From the NCBI RefSeq assembly GCF_005862235.1, contig NZ_VCEK01000003.1:248199-312198 (forward strand): a stretch of DNA of 64,000 bases, given 5' to 3'. Below are positions 7,830-16,583 of the stretch, in pieces. The stretch's first letter is position 1. Every line of letters begins with the position of its first letter. The stretch comes from Saccharomonospora piscinae. Its GTDB lineage: Bacteria > Actinomycetota > Actinomycetes > Mycobacteriales > Pseudonocardiaceae. A program made the position numbers and the translations under genes. Under the pieces are notes generated by a model. That model did not search any database and had not been told where the DNA came from. It saw only the letters and a program-made list of their open reading frames with translations.

Positions 7830-9809
7830 TCAGCAGCCTCCCTTGTCGCCGGTCAGGCTCGCGACCGTGCTGTCGACGGACTCGGTGGCCGCGTTGGCGA
7901 AGACCTCCTCGGCCGTCATCGCCATGAAGTGGACGATCGTCTCGTGGTTGGTGGAGGCGACCGCGCTCTCGCACCCGGGCTTGTAGTAGAGGTCCAGCTC
8001 GGTGGTACGCGGCGTGAGGTCCGGCTGTTCCTCGGCGCGCAGCCGGGCGACGATCCCCGGGATGTCGTAGTCGAGCCGCACGGTCCGTCGGTAGTAGTCC
8101 TCGCCTCGCACGGACACGAGCTCAAGCCCGGTGGTGTCCGGTTCCTCGGCCCCCGGCGGCGCAGCGACGGGCTTCGTCAGCAGGTCGTAGCGGAACATCT
8201 CGTCCAGGACGGGTGCCACCTCGGACGGAATCTCCGGGCGGATCCGTTCGTCCCACCACCGCGTCAGCATGCGCTCGACGTCGGGTTCCCGGTACAGGTA
8301 GCTGATGGCCGAGCCGACCTCGCCGGTCCCGACGACCACACTCTCCAGTGTGGAACGCAACGGCTCCGCCGCCGGGTCGTCGGTGTTGCGGACCCAGTCG
8401 TCGAGCGAGCGCAGGACCGTGGTCTGCCGGAAGCCGACGAGCTCGCGCAGGCCCGCCCAGATGATCCGGAAGACGGCCATCTCGGCGATCACCCTGGCCC
8501 AGAAGAGAAAACGCTGCATCTCCTGGTTCTCCGCGAAGGAGACCTGGCGGTTCTTCAGGACGTACTCGAAGTCGTCGTTGTCGCCGCGCACCGAGATGAT
8601 GCCATGGAACTCACGCCGGTCGCCGTAGTCGGTGTTCGGCAGCAGCAGCATGGGATAGCAGGCGATGCGGGACACGCGCTCGGCGAGCTTGTCGTATCCC
8701 GCCATGAACGATTCGACCGTTTCCCCGGGAGCGCCCCAGATCAGCTCCGCGTAACAGTCGAGGCCCTCACGGCTGAGCCACTCGGACAGATCCTCCCAAT
8801 CGTTGACCTTCATGTTCTTGCGGTTCATCAGTTCGAGAGTGTTGTCGTCGAGCGTCTGCAACGCCAGCGTGAAGGAGCTGCGCATTCCGGCCTCCTTCAT
8901 CCTGCGGACGATGGAGTAGAACGTCTTCGACTTGTTCTTCGCCCACGACGTCTCCAGTGCCCTGGGGAAGCCGTATTGGTCGCGGATCTCGATCAGGTCC
9001 TCGACGAACTGCAGATCACCGGGCAGCAGGCCGAAGTTCGCGTCACAGACCACGATCGTGTGAACGCGCAGTTTGGCGAAGAACTCCAGTTCCGCCCGCA
9101 GCCGTTCGCGGGAGAACGCCCGCACCTTCTGGCCCACGGCGCCACCCCAGTAGCAGAACGCGCACTTGTAGGGGCAGCCCCGGTTGGTCTCCATCAGCGC
9201 GACGTCGTAACGGAACTCGCCCTGGTCGTCCGTCATCTCGATGGTGTTGGTCAGAAAGGGTGAGGGAATCTCGTCCAGATTCGCGATCCGCTCCCGGTCC
9301 GCGGTGGTCAGTACACGGTTCTCCGCGTCCCGGTAGGAGATTCCGTTCACGGCGGCGAGGGTGTCCTCGCCCGCGCCGTCGAGGTAGGCGTGCAGCAGGT
9401 CGCGGAAGATGAGCTCGCCCTCACCGTTCACGACCACGTCGACCTCGGGGAACATCGCGAACGTCCGCTCGGCCTGGTTGGCGACGTGTGTGCCGCCGAA
9501 GATGACCCAGCCCTGGGGATTGAGCTGCTTGAAAGTCGCCGCGAGTGCGCCGAAGGCGCGGTAGCTCCAGCCGAACACCGAGAACGCCAGCACGTCGGGG
9601 ACACGGTCGCCGAACAGCTCGTACGCCATGGACGACAGCGTGACCTTGCCCCGGAAGTTCCGGATGTTGATGTCGAATTTCGTGGCGATCGTGTCGTCCG
9701 CGAGGGCGGTGGCCTTGAGATATCCGGACGCGAGCGGCATCGATTCGAGTGGCATGTCCCAGATGCCCTGCTGGACGAGATCTACTGTCAGCTTGCCGCT
9801 GTCGGGCAT
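7830..9809 (-). CDS. B12-binding-domain radical SAM enzyme
   Basis: A 659-residue protein. Residues 1 to about 150 look like a cobalamin-binding Rossmann domain (VLAFSVFGWSYR, WVIFGGTHVANQ), but I find no DxHxxG base-off histidine motif. The radical SAM core begins near 195, with the cluster cysteines Cys212, Cys216 and Cys219 in RGCPYKCAFCYWGG. The C-terminal 200 residues include ELDLYYKPGCE and end in GGC. Relatives include C-methyltransferases of natural-product and RiPP pathways, so carbon methylation or another radical step on the polyketide or a peripheral moiety is plausible. The ATG at 9809 is preceded by GAGGGAGACT; an ATG four codons upstream is possible. A longer in-frame extension looks non-coding. 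Confidence 0.85.
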   Translation of the reverse strand: MPDSGKLTVDLVQQGIWDMPLESMPLASGYLKATALADDTIATKFDINIRNFRGKVTLSSMAYELFGDRVPDVLAFSVFGWSYRAFGALAATFKQLNPQGWVIFGGTHVANQAERTFAMFPEVDVVVNGEGELIFRDLLHAYLDGAGEDTLAAVNGISYRDAENRVLTTADRERIANLDEIPSPFLTNTIEMTDDQGEFRYDVALMETNRGCPYKCAFCYWGGAVGQKVRAFSRERLRAELEFFAKLRVHTIVVCDANFGLLPGDLQFVEDLIEIRDQYGFPRALETSWAKNKSKTFYSIVRRMKEAGMRSSFTLALQTLDDNTLELMNRKNMKVNDWEDLSEWLSREGLDCYAELIWGAPGETVESFMAGYDKLAERVSRIACYPMLLLPNTDYGDRREFHGIISVRGDNDDFEYVLKNRQVSFAENQEMQRFLFWARVIAEMAVFRIIWAGLRELVGFRQTTVLRSLDDWVRNTDDPAAEPLRSTLESVVVGTGEVGSAISYLYREPDVERMLTRWWDERIRPEIPSEVAPVLDEMFRYDLLTKPVAAPPGAEEPDTTGLELVSVRGEDYYRRTVRLDYDIPGIVARLRAEEQPDLTPRTTELDLYYKPGCESAVASTNHETIVHFMAMTAEEVFANAATESVDSTVASLTGDKGGC

Positions 9810-10102
9810 AGTCTCCCTCATTTCTCGGCGTGGATGACCGGTCGTTCGGCGAGCGATCACACCAGCAAAAGCATCACACCCCCCTTCCGTTGCAGGCACC
9901 TCTTCGAGTGCGGTTCGTACGTTTTCCGGACCAGTCGGTATCGCGGCCGTTGTGTGAGACCGGAACACCACAGAACTGTCGGGAACCGCTACCTCTCGCG
10001 TGCGGTATTGCCCGCACCGAGGAAGATGCGGGCGATCCGGTGCGGCTGTGAGGATCTGCGGTGGATCAGGCATGCGCCGTACGACAAAGGGGACGATGTC
10101 CG
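9810..10102. promoter_or_regulatory. Divergent promoter region (radical SAM / hydroxylase)
   Basis: A 293-base gap between head-to-head genes. It contains a seven-pair hairpin, gcccgca at 10010-10016 with tgcgggc at 10027-10033, upstream of the hydroxylase, and the ribosome site aaggggac at 10087-10094. No gene is evident. Confidence 0.5.
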
Positions 10103-11647
10103 ATGGGTTCTCGGCCGCTCACCGGTGACGAGTACGTGGAAAGCCTTCGAGACGGGCGGGAGATCTACCTTTACGGCGAGCGAGTCAAGGACGTGACCGA
10201 ACACCCGGCCTTCCGGAACGCGACCCGGATGACCGCGCGACTGTACGACGCGCTGCACGATCCCGAGCACCGTTCGGTGCTCACCACCGCCACCGACGCA
10301 GGGGGCGAGGGTGAGGGCTTCACCCACCGGTTCTTCACCACTCCCCGCAGTGCCGAGGACCTGGTGGCCGCGCAGCGGGCGATCGCGGGCTGGGCCAGGC
10401 TGTCCTACGGCTGGATGGGCCGGAGCCCGGACTACAAGGCGTCCTTTCTCGGCACGCTGGGCGCCAACGCCGAGTTCTACGAACCGTTCGCGGACAACGC
10501 GCGGCGCTGGTACCGGGAGTCGCAGGAAAAGGTGCTGTACTGGAACCACGCGATCGTGCATCCGCCGGTCGACCGCCATCTACCGCCGGACGAGGTCTCG
10601 GACGTCTTCGTCCACGTGGAGAAGGAGACCGACGCCGGGGTCGTGGTCAGCGGAGCCAAGGTCGTCGCCACGGGATCGGTGCTGACGCACTACAACTTCA
10701 TCGCCCACTACGGACTCCCGGTCAAGGACGCGAGGTTCGCGCTGGTCGCCACGGTGCCCACGGACGCACCGGGCATGAAGCTGATCTGCCGCCCGTCCTA
10801 TGCCGCCACCGCGGCCGTGATGGGAAGTCCGTTCGACTATCCGCTGTCGTCCCGGCTGGACGAGAACGACACGATCCTGATCCTGGACAAGGTGCTCATC
10901 CCGTGGGAGAACATCTTCATCTACGGCGACGTGAGCAAGGTGCAGATGTTCAGCGGGCACTCGGGATTCGTCGAGCGTTTCACCTTCCACGGCTGCACCC
11001 GGCTCGCGGTGAAGCTCGAGTTCATCGCGGGTCTAGTGGCCAAGGCGCTGGAGCTGACCGGGACGGAGGACTTCCGGGGCGTGCGGTCCCGGCTCGGCGA
11101 GATCCTCGCCTGGCGTGATCTGTTCCAGGGGCTGTCCGACGCGGCGGCCCGCAACCCGGTGCCGTGGCGCAACGGCGCGGTGCTGCCGAACCCGCGGTAC
11201 GGCATGGCGTACCGGTGGTTCATGCAGACGGGATACCCCCGGGTGCGTGAGATCGTGTTGCAGGACGTCGCGAGCGGGCTGATCTACCTCAACTCCGGCG
11301 CCGCCGACTTCCGGAACCCGGAGATCCGGCCCTACCTGGACAAGTACGTCCGCGGGTCGAACGGCAAGGACGCGGCTGAGCGGGTCAAGGTCATGAAGCT
11401 GCTGTGGGACGCGGTCGGTACCGAGTTCGGCGGCCGGCACGAGTTGTACGAGCGCAACTACGCCGGAAACCACGAGAACACCAGGATCGAGCTGCTCACC
11501 GCGCGGGAGGCGAGCGGTGAGCTGGACGACTACAAGGCGTTCGTCGACCAGTGCCTCGACGAGTACGACCTCGACGGGTGGACCGTGCCCGACCTTTCCT
11601 CGTTTCCCGGATTCGAGGCGCGGCGTTCCAGCATTCTGAACGAGTGA
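10103..11647 (+). CDS. HpaB/SgcC-type FADH2-dependent aromatic hydroxylase
   Basis: A 514-residue oxygenase of the 4-hydroxyphenylacetate 3-monooxygenase large-subunit family. The opening [23 protein letters not shown] and the FAD-binding blocks around residues 150-300 ([32 protein letters not shown]) match HpaB and SgcC. SgcC hydroxylates carrier-tethered beta-tyrosine in C-1027 biosynthesis, using FADH2 from SgcE6. The flavin reductase at 886 is the likely partner. No carrier protein, adenylation enzyme or aminomutase is in the window, so a free-acid or other phenolic substrate is equally possible. The ATG at 10103 follows aaggggac at good spacing; an upstream in-frame ATG lacks a ribosome site. 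Confidence 0.9.
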   Translation: MGSRPLTGDEYVESLRDGREIYLYGERVKDVTEHPAFRNATRMTARLYDALHDPEHRSVLTTATDAGGEGEGFTHRFFTTPRSAEDLVAAQRAIAGWARLSYGWMGRSPDYKASFLGTLGANAEFYEPFADNARRWYRESQEKVLYWNHAIVHPPVDRHLPPDEVSDVFVHVEKETDAGVVVSGAKVVATGSVLTHYNFIAHYGLPVKDARFALVATVPTDAPGMKLICRPSYAATAAVMGSPFDYPLSSRLDENDTILILDKVLIPWENIFIYGDVSKVQMFSGHSGFVERFTFHGCTRLAVKLEFIAGLVAKALELTGTEDFRGVRSRLGEILAWRDLFQGLSDAAARNPVPWRNGAVLPNPRYGMAYRWFMQTGYPRVREIVLQDVASGLIYLNSGAADFRNPEIRPYLDKYVRGSNGKDAAERVKVMKLLWDAVGTEFGGRHELYERNYAGNHENTRIELLTAREASGELDDYKAFVDQCLDEYDLDGWTVPDLSSFPGFEARRSSILNE

Positions 11648-11770
11648 CGGCCGGTTCACCGGTCGGTGTGCGTTCACCGCTGGTGTGACACGTGTGGCAT
11701 CCTGAGCTCGCAGCGTTACGATATGGCCACAGCCCGATCAAGTGCCATACGACGACTAAGGACTGCCCGC

Positions 11771-12100
11771 ATGCCGCAGTACGCGATTCTCATCTATGAG
11801 AAGGAAATGCCGGTCGAGGACATCCCGGCCGACGTGATGGAGGCCAACATGGCCGCACCCGCGAAGATCGAGGCGATGGGTGCGCGCGTCGTGGACGAGC
11901 AGGCGCTCCAGCCCGCCAGCACGGCCACCACGATCCGCAAGGGCGGCATGGTCACCGACGGGCCGTTTCTGGAGACGAAGGAAGCCTTCGCCGGAATCTT
12001 CGTGGTCGAGTGTCGCGATCTCGACCAGGCCATCGAGATCGGCAAGCTCTTGCCGATCATGGAGGGCGGCGTGGAGATCCGGCCACTGCACGAGATGTGA
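11771..12100 (+). CDS. DGPF/YCII-domain protein
   Basis: A 109-residue protein of the YCII-related DGPF family: Tyr-rich start MPQYAILIYE, central signature VTDGPFLETKEAFAGIFVVE near residues 61-80, and the terminal EIRPL strand. Such dimeric ferredoxin-like proteins are genomic partners of ECF42 sigma factors, and in that family the DGPF genes are reported targets of the sigma factor. The sigma gene follows after 26 bases, consistent with an operon. It was probably not recruited specifically for enediyne synthesis, but it lies within the cluster. Confidence 0.88.
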   Translation: MPQYAILIYEKEMPVEDIPADVMEANMAAPAKIEAMGARVVDEQALQPASTATTIRKGGMVTDGPFLETKEAFAGIFVVECRDLDQAIEIGKLLPIMEGGVEIRPLHEM

Positions 12101-12126
12101 CAGGTAGCCGCCGAGCCGGTCGAGTC

Positions 12127-13365
12127 ATGCACGAGACCGACGCCGCCCGTGCCGTCGCGGACGCGCACCGGCGCGAGTGGGCCACGGTGCTCGCCGCGAC
12201 GGTGCGCGTCGCTCGTGACCTCGACCTGGCCGAGGAGTGCGTCCAGGACGCCTACGTCGCCGCGCTGCGGACCTGGACGGCCGAGGGCGTGCCGGCCAAT
12301 CCCGGGGCGTGGCTGGTCACCACGGCCCGCCGCAACGTGCTGGACGCACTGCGGCGAGCGCAGGTGTTCCGCGCCAAGATGCCGTTGCTGGCCGTCGACG
12401 ACGTGGCCGAGGTGAGCCTCGCCGGGCAGTCCGCGTTCGGCGACGACCTGCTGAGCCTGATCTTCATGTGCTGCCATCCCGCGCTGCGCCCGGAAGGCCA
12501 GATCGCGCTCACCCTGCGCCTCGTGTGCGGTGTCGAGGCACCGGACATCGCCCAGGCGTTCCTGGTCGCGGAGACCACGATGCGCGCGCGGATCACCAGG
12601 GCGAAGAAGAAGATCGCCGCAGCCCACATCCCTTTCCGGGTGCCAGCCGAGCACGAGTTGCCGGAGCGTGTCGACGCGGTGCTGACCGTGATTCACCTGC
12701 TGTTCACCACCGGCCACACGGCGCCGTCCGGCGACGACCTCACCCGCACGGATCTGGCCGAACGCGCCGTCGGCCTCGCCCGTACCCTGCACTCGCTGGT
12801 GCCGGACGAGCGCGAGGTCCGCGGCCTGCTGGCGTTACTGCTGGTGAACCATGCCCGCCGCACCGCGCGCACCGACGCCACCGGCAGGCTGTTGCGGCTG
12901 GAGGAGCAGGACCGGTCTCAGTGGGACCGGGAGATGATCGCCGAGGGGCATCACCTGATCGTGGAGGCGCTGCGTGGCGGGACTCCCGGCCGCTTCGCGT
13001 TGCAGGCGGCCATCGCGGGCCTGCACGCGACGGCGCCCACCTACGAGGACACGGACTGGAACCAGGTACTCGTGCTGTACGACGAGCTGCTGAAGGTGTG
13101 GCCCTCCCCGGTCGTGGCGCTCAACCGAACCGTGGCCGTGGCCATGGTGGACGGCCCGGTGGCCGCACTGCGCGAGGTCGAGCGCTTGGAACGCGACGAG
13201 CAACTGGCCGGTTACCACTACGTTCCCGCCGTCAAGGCCGACCTGTTCCGCCGCCTGGGCTGCCGCGACGACGCCGCTGCGGCCTATCGCACGGCGCTCG
13301 ACCTGGCGGACAACGAGGCCGAGCGCGTCTTCCTTGCCGACCGGCTGACCGAGTTCACGAGCTGA
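12127..13365 (+). CDS. ECF42-type RNA polymerase sigma factor
   Basis: A 412-residue sigma factor of the SigJ-like/ECF42 kind. Region 2 spans about residues 10-80 (LAEECVQDAYVAALRTW, RRNVLDALRRA). Region 4 spans about 120-170 (LTLRLVCGVEAPDIAQAFLV, then MRARITRAKKKI). A long C-terminal extension (DUF6596/TPR-like, about 185-412; LLFTTGH, LHSLVPDEREVRGLLALLL, ALNRTVAVAMV) distinguishes the group and is needed for its activity. No anti-sigma factor is adjacent, as usual for ECF42. It is encoded with a DGPF protein upstream. The ATG at 12127 gives the family length; the upstream in-frame extension overlaps the DGPF gene and was not used. Confidence 0.9.
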   Translation: MHETDAARAVADAHRREWATVLAATVRVARDLDLAEECVQDAYVAALRTWTAEGVPANPGAWLVTTARRNVLDALRRAQVFRAKMPLLAVDDVAEVSLAGQSAFGDDLLSLIFMCCHPALRPEGQIALTLRLVCGVEAPDIAQAFLVAETTMRARITRAKKKIAAAHIPFRVPAEHELPERVDAVLTVIHLLFTTGHTAPSGDDLTRTDLAERAVGLARTLHSLVPDEREVRGLLALLLVNHARRTARTDATGRLLRLEEQDRSQWDREMIAEGHHLIVEALRGGTPGRFALQAAIAGLHATAPTYEDTDWNQVLVLYDELLKVWPSPVVALNRTVAVAMVDGPVAALREVERLERDEQLAGYHYVPAVKADLFRRLGCRDDAAAAYRTALDLADNEAERVFLADRLTEFTS

Positions 13366-13382
13366 AGCGGCAGCGAAAAGCT

Positions 13383-13418
13383 CACCCGGTGACCCGCGGG
13401 GGCGGGGTTCACCGGGTG
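13383..13418. terminator. Hairpin terminator between convergent genes
   Basis: cacccggtgaccc (13383-13395) pairs with gggttcaccgggtg (13405-13418), with one bulged base, between the sigma factor and the propeller gene. Confidence 0.8.
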
Positions 13419-13432
13419 GGCGGTTCAGGTGT

Positions 13433-15031
13433 TCAGCAGCGGCCCGGGGGCCACCACCCGAACCAGGGGAAGTGCCCGGAGCCGAGCCGGTAGGCCACGA
13501 TCTCGGCCCGCTCGTCCTCACTCTGCGGCCAGCCACTCGCGGCGAGCACGGTGTTGCCGCTGATACTCACCGGCGAGTTCGACGTTCCCGGCAGCCGGTC
13601 CTTCCAGAGCGGCCGTCCGGTCCTGGCGTGGTGGGCGTGGATGACCCCGTCGAAGGTGGTCGTGAACACCACGTCGTTCGTCACCGACGTTCCGCCGTAC
13701 GGCGACGAGTCGAGCGGCCGGGACCACTTGATGCGCCCGGTGGCGAGGTCCAGTGCGACGAGTTCGCCGGTGCCCTCGGTGAGGGCGGGCATCGACGGTG
13801 TGGTCTGGTTCTCCCAGGTCACACTCAAGTTGTTCACCGCGACATACACGGTTCGCCGGTCCACTGCGCCGGGGGCGGGGACACCGCCGAGCGCGCCGGG
13901 ATACAGGGTGACCGGCAGCTCGGGGAGCTCGTCGTACCTGCCCTCCATCGCGAGCAGGTTGTCGTCGTCGTGCCCGTTGTGCTTGCCGACGGCCGTCTTC
14001 CACAGCAGTCGCCCGGTCTCGCGGTCCAGGGTGTAGACGTAACCGGTCTTGCCCGAGGTGACCACGACCGGCCTGCCCCGGACCTCCGTCAGGATCGGCG
14101 AGTTCTGCAGATCCCAGTCGTAGATGCCGTGCGGGGTGACCTGGTAATGCCAGACCACCTCGCCGGTGTCGGCGTCCAGTTTCACGACCGAGTTGGAGTA
14201 GAGGTTCGCGCCGGGGCGGCTCGATCCCCAGGGGAATTCCTCGGTCCCGACGAACGGGTTGGGATTGGCGACGGCGACGTAGAGATCGCCGTGCTCGTCG
14301 AAGGTCGGGGGGTACCACAGGCCGCCGCCGGAGTTGATGTCCGGCCTGCCCCAGAGGTGAGTCGGGACCGTGTGGAACTTCCACTTGGGCTCACCGGTCC
14401 GCGCGTCCATCGCCCAGAGCATGCCGACGGCTCCCTCGGCGTTGCCGCCGTCGAGGAAGCTGGGAACCGTCGAGATGTAGACGGTCCCGTCGTGGACGCC
14501 GGGCGACATGTCGATGGCCTCGCTGTGGTTGCGCGTGAGCTTGTGCCGCCACAGCTCCTTGCCGGTCCGCGCGTCGAGCCCGAACGCCTCGGTCAGCGTG
14601 GCGCCGAACACCATGCCGTCGGCGACGGCGACGCCGTTGGGGCCGTTGGTGTGCGAGTCGTACATCTTGGTCCACAGCACCCGGCCACTGCGCTGGTCGA
14701 TCGCGTAGACGTTGGAGTCGAGGTCCTGGGTGTAGACCACGCCGTCAACCACGATCGGTGAGGCGGCGTAGCCACCCGGCCACTGGTCGGTGGGCGCCTC
14801 GATGGGCACGGACCACGCTGGTCGCAGGTGGCGGACGGTCCAGGAGTTGATCGGCCCGTCCACCGCTCGGGTGCCGGACTGATCAGCGTTGGGCTGGGTC
14901 CACGTGCTTCCGTGGCAGTAGTGGTGGGGCCGAGGTAGGGCCTCGGTGGCGTGGGCCGCGGTCAGCGTGGTCGCGCCCAGCACGGTCACGGCGATCGCGG
15001 CGACGCCGCGTTTCCAGCGGTTAACGATCAT
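13433..15031 (-). CDS. Secreted PQQ-type (quinoprotein-like) beta-propeller
   Basis: A 532-residue protein. A Sec-type signal peptide occupies residues 1-28 (Arg/Lys start, hydrophobic core, AHA cleavage site). The rest is a WD/PQQ-repeat propeller with recurring blade ends such as VYAIDQRSGRVLWT, AFGLDARTGKELWR, VVKLDADTGEVVWHY, VYTLDRETGRLLWK and LVALDLATGRIKWS. This is the pattern of quinoprotein alcohol dehydrogenases and BamB-like proteins. Catalytic residues of true PQQ dehydrogenases could not be confirmed. The start overlaps the upstream dehydrogenase by 11 bases, so the two are coupled. A secreted oxidase-like protein in an enediyne cluster is unexpected. Confidence 0.82.
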   Translation of the reverse strand: MIVNRWKRGVAAIAVTVLGATTLTAAHATEALPRPHHYCHGSTWTQPNADQSGTRAVDGPINSWTVRHLRPAWSVPIEAPTDQWPGGYAASPIVVDGVVYTQDLDSNVYAIDQRSGRVLWTKMYDSHTNGPNGVAVADGMVFGATLTEAFGLDARTGKELWRHKLTRNHSEAIDMSPGVHDGTVYISTVPSFLDGGNAEGAVGMLWAMDARTGEPKWKFHTVPTHLWGRPDINSGGGLWYPPTFDEHGDLYVAVANPNPFVGTEEFPWGSSRPGANLYSNSVVKLDADTGEVVWHYQVTPHGIYDWDLQNSPILTEVRGRPVVVTSGKTGYVYTLDRETGRLLWKTAVGKHNGHDDDNLLAMEGRYDELPELPVTLYPGALGGVPAPGAVDRRTVYVAVNNLSVTWENQTTPSMPALTEGTGELVALDLATGRIKWSRPLDSSPYGGTSVTNDVVFTTTFDGVIHAHHARTGRPLWKDRLPGTSNSPVSISGNTVLAASGWPQSEDERAEIVAYRLGSGHFPWFGWWPPGRC

Positions 15032-16298
15032 CTTGCTCGCCTTCCCAGTCGTCCCAACGCCAGAGGCACCCGGTTCCGGGCTCGGCGCGGACACCGTGGT
15101 CGGTCATCTCGAACTGTCCGAAATCGAGGACGTAGAGCGCGCCGTCGGCCGGTCCGACCGCGACGTCGATGGGGCGGTGTGTCTTCTGCCCTGCGGGCAA
15201 CGGCCGTGTCGATCCGTCCTCGGGATCGACGAGCACGAGGTGGCGGCCCACGGTGGGGTGTCCGGGGGGTGCGGTCATCGGCGTCTCGTCACCGAACAGC
15301 GCGACCACGAGCTTGCCGGAGGGGGTCACGGCGAACTTCGTCGCCGAGACGTGCGGATCGAACTCGACGAGGGCGGCTTCGGGTGGCGGTAGCGTCTCGT
15401 GCTCGGTCAGTAGAAAGCCCAGCTCGGGCCCGCGCACCGGCCGGAACCGGGGGTCGGTGACCGGCACGCCTCCGACGAAGTCCGGCCAGCCGTACCAGCG
15501 GCCCTGCCGCACCTCGTACAGCAGGTCGGGCGCGTTGCCGATCGGGCGGCTGCCGCGGTCGTCCGCGCCCTGGTCCAGTGCGAGCAACCGGCCGTCCGGC
15601 AGGAAACCCAGGCCGAAGGCGTTACGCAGCCCCCAGGCGACGAGTTCCAGGTTCGAACCGTCCACATCGCACCGCATGACCGCCGCCGTACACGGCACGG
15701 TGCCGGTCACACGCTGCCCGGGTCGCGTTTCCGTCCCGAACGGAACGAATCCGCCGGTCGAGGTCGTGGCGCCCGGCTCGTCGCCGAACGGGTCGGAGGT
15801 TGTCCTGTCCGACCCGGCCAGCGTGATGTCGAGGCCCGGGATGTCGTGTGCGTGGGGAAGGCGTTTGAGCCAGCCGATCTCGTAGGCGTCGAGGCCGATG
15901 ACGCCCAGGTTGGACATGGCGCCCTGGCTGAAGTAGAGCTTCTCGTCCGGGCCGATCGCCGCCATGTTCGTGTGGTAGTTGCCCGGCCCCGGCAGGGAAT
16001 CGACCACGGTCGAGCGTGACCCGTCGGCGCGGATTCGCGTGATCCGCCCGGCGCCACCCTCGGAGACGAAGGCCTCGCCCGCGTGCAGGCACAGGCCGGT
16101 GACCGGCGCGGCCAGCCCGTCGGCGATCACCTCACCTCGCAGGTCGCGGCCGGGGTTCTCGATCCGGTGGACCCGGCCCCCGGGTCGGGCACCACCGAAC
16201 GGCAGGCCGGACTCCGCGACACAGGCCGATCCGTCGGTGTCGAAAGCGATGCTAGTCGGGAAATCCAAGCCGTTCATGACAATGACGGGTTCTGACAC
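15021..16298 (-). CDS. Glucose/sorbosone dehydrogenase-like beta-propeller
   Basis: A 425-residue six-bladed propeller of the soluble PQQ sugar dehydrogenase / NHL class. Typical blocks are PTSIAFDTDGSACVAESG, ITRIRADGSRSTVV, FSQGAMSNLG, WGLRNAFGLGFLPDGRLLALDQGADDRGSRPI, and YGWPDFVGG. No signal peptide is visible from the chosen start. The GTG at 16298 is supported by GGGAGG six bases upstream; an ATG at 16277 is second best, and the long upstream extension is non-coding. It is the first gene of a two-gene unit with the secreted propeller. Oxidation of a sugar or alcohol with PQQ or another cofactor is possible but unproven. Confidence 0.82.
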   Translation of the reverse strand: MSEPVIVMNGLDFPTSIAFDTDGSACVAESGLPFGGARPGGRVHRIENPGRDLRGEVIADGLAAPVTGLCLHAGEAFVSEGGAGRITRIRADGSRSTVVDSLPGPGNYHTNMAAIGPDEKLYFSQGAMSNLGVIGLDAYEIGWLKRLPHAHDIPGLDITLAGSDRTTSDPFGDEPGATTSTGGFVPFGTETRPGQRVTGTVPCTAAVMRCDVDGSNLELVAWGLRNAFGLGFLPDGRLLALDQGADDRGSRPIGNAPDLLYEVRQGRWYGWPDFVGGVPVTDPRFRPVRGPELGFLLTEHETLPPPEAALVEFDPHVSATKFAVTPSGKLVVALFGDETPMTAPPGHPTVGRHLVLVDPEDGSTRPLPAGQKTHRPIDVAVGPADGALYVLDFGQFEMTDHGVRAEPGTGCLWRWDDWEGEQDDR

Positions 16299-16583
16299 GG
16301 GCGCCTCCCGGAATTGGTTGTGAGTGAGGATAGTGCGGCAATGCGTGCGGTACTTCTCGCCGAATGCGCGACCGACAGGAATCCGGGGCGACGAGGGGCG
16401 GGCCGGTTCGGGTGCCGTGCGGGGCCGCCCGTGGTTCTTGCAGGATGCCTTTTTCGTCGCCGTGGCTTTTGTCGGGGTGGCGATGTCGGCGGAGTCGTGG
16501 TTAAAGTCGTCGGCGACGGCCCCGCAGTCCGGTGGCAGTCGTCTCGACAAGCCCCGATTCTTTGGCGGCGAGGAGCGAATCTT
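16299..16583. promoter_or_regulatory. Divergent promoter region (dehydrogenase / P450)
   Basis: A 285-base gap between divergent genes; both promoters should lie here. A gaggag ribosome site precedes the P450 start. No gene or clear operator was seen. Confidence 0.5.

Noticed and set aside
13433-15031. Calling the secreted propeller a PQQ alcohol dehydrogenase
   Set aside because: Blade repeats fit, but I could not identify the disulfide ring or catalytic Asp/calcium ligands, so only the fold is named.
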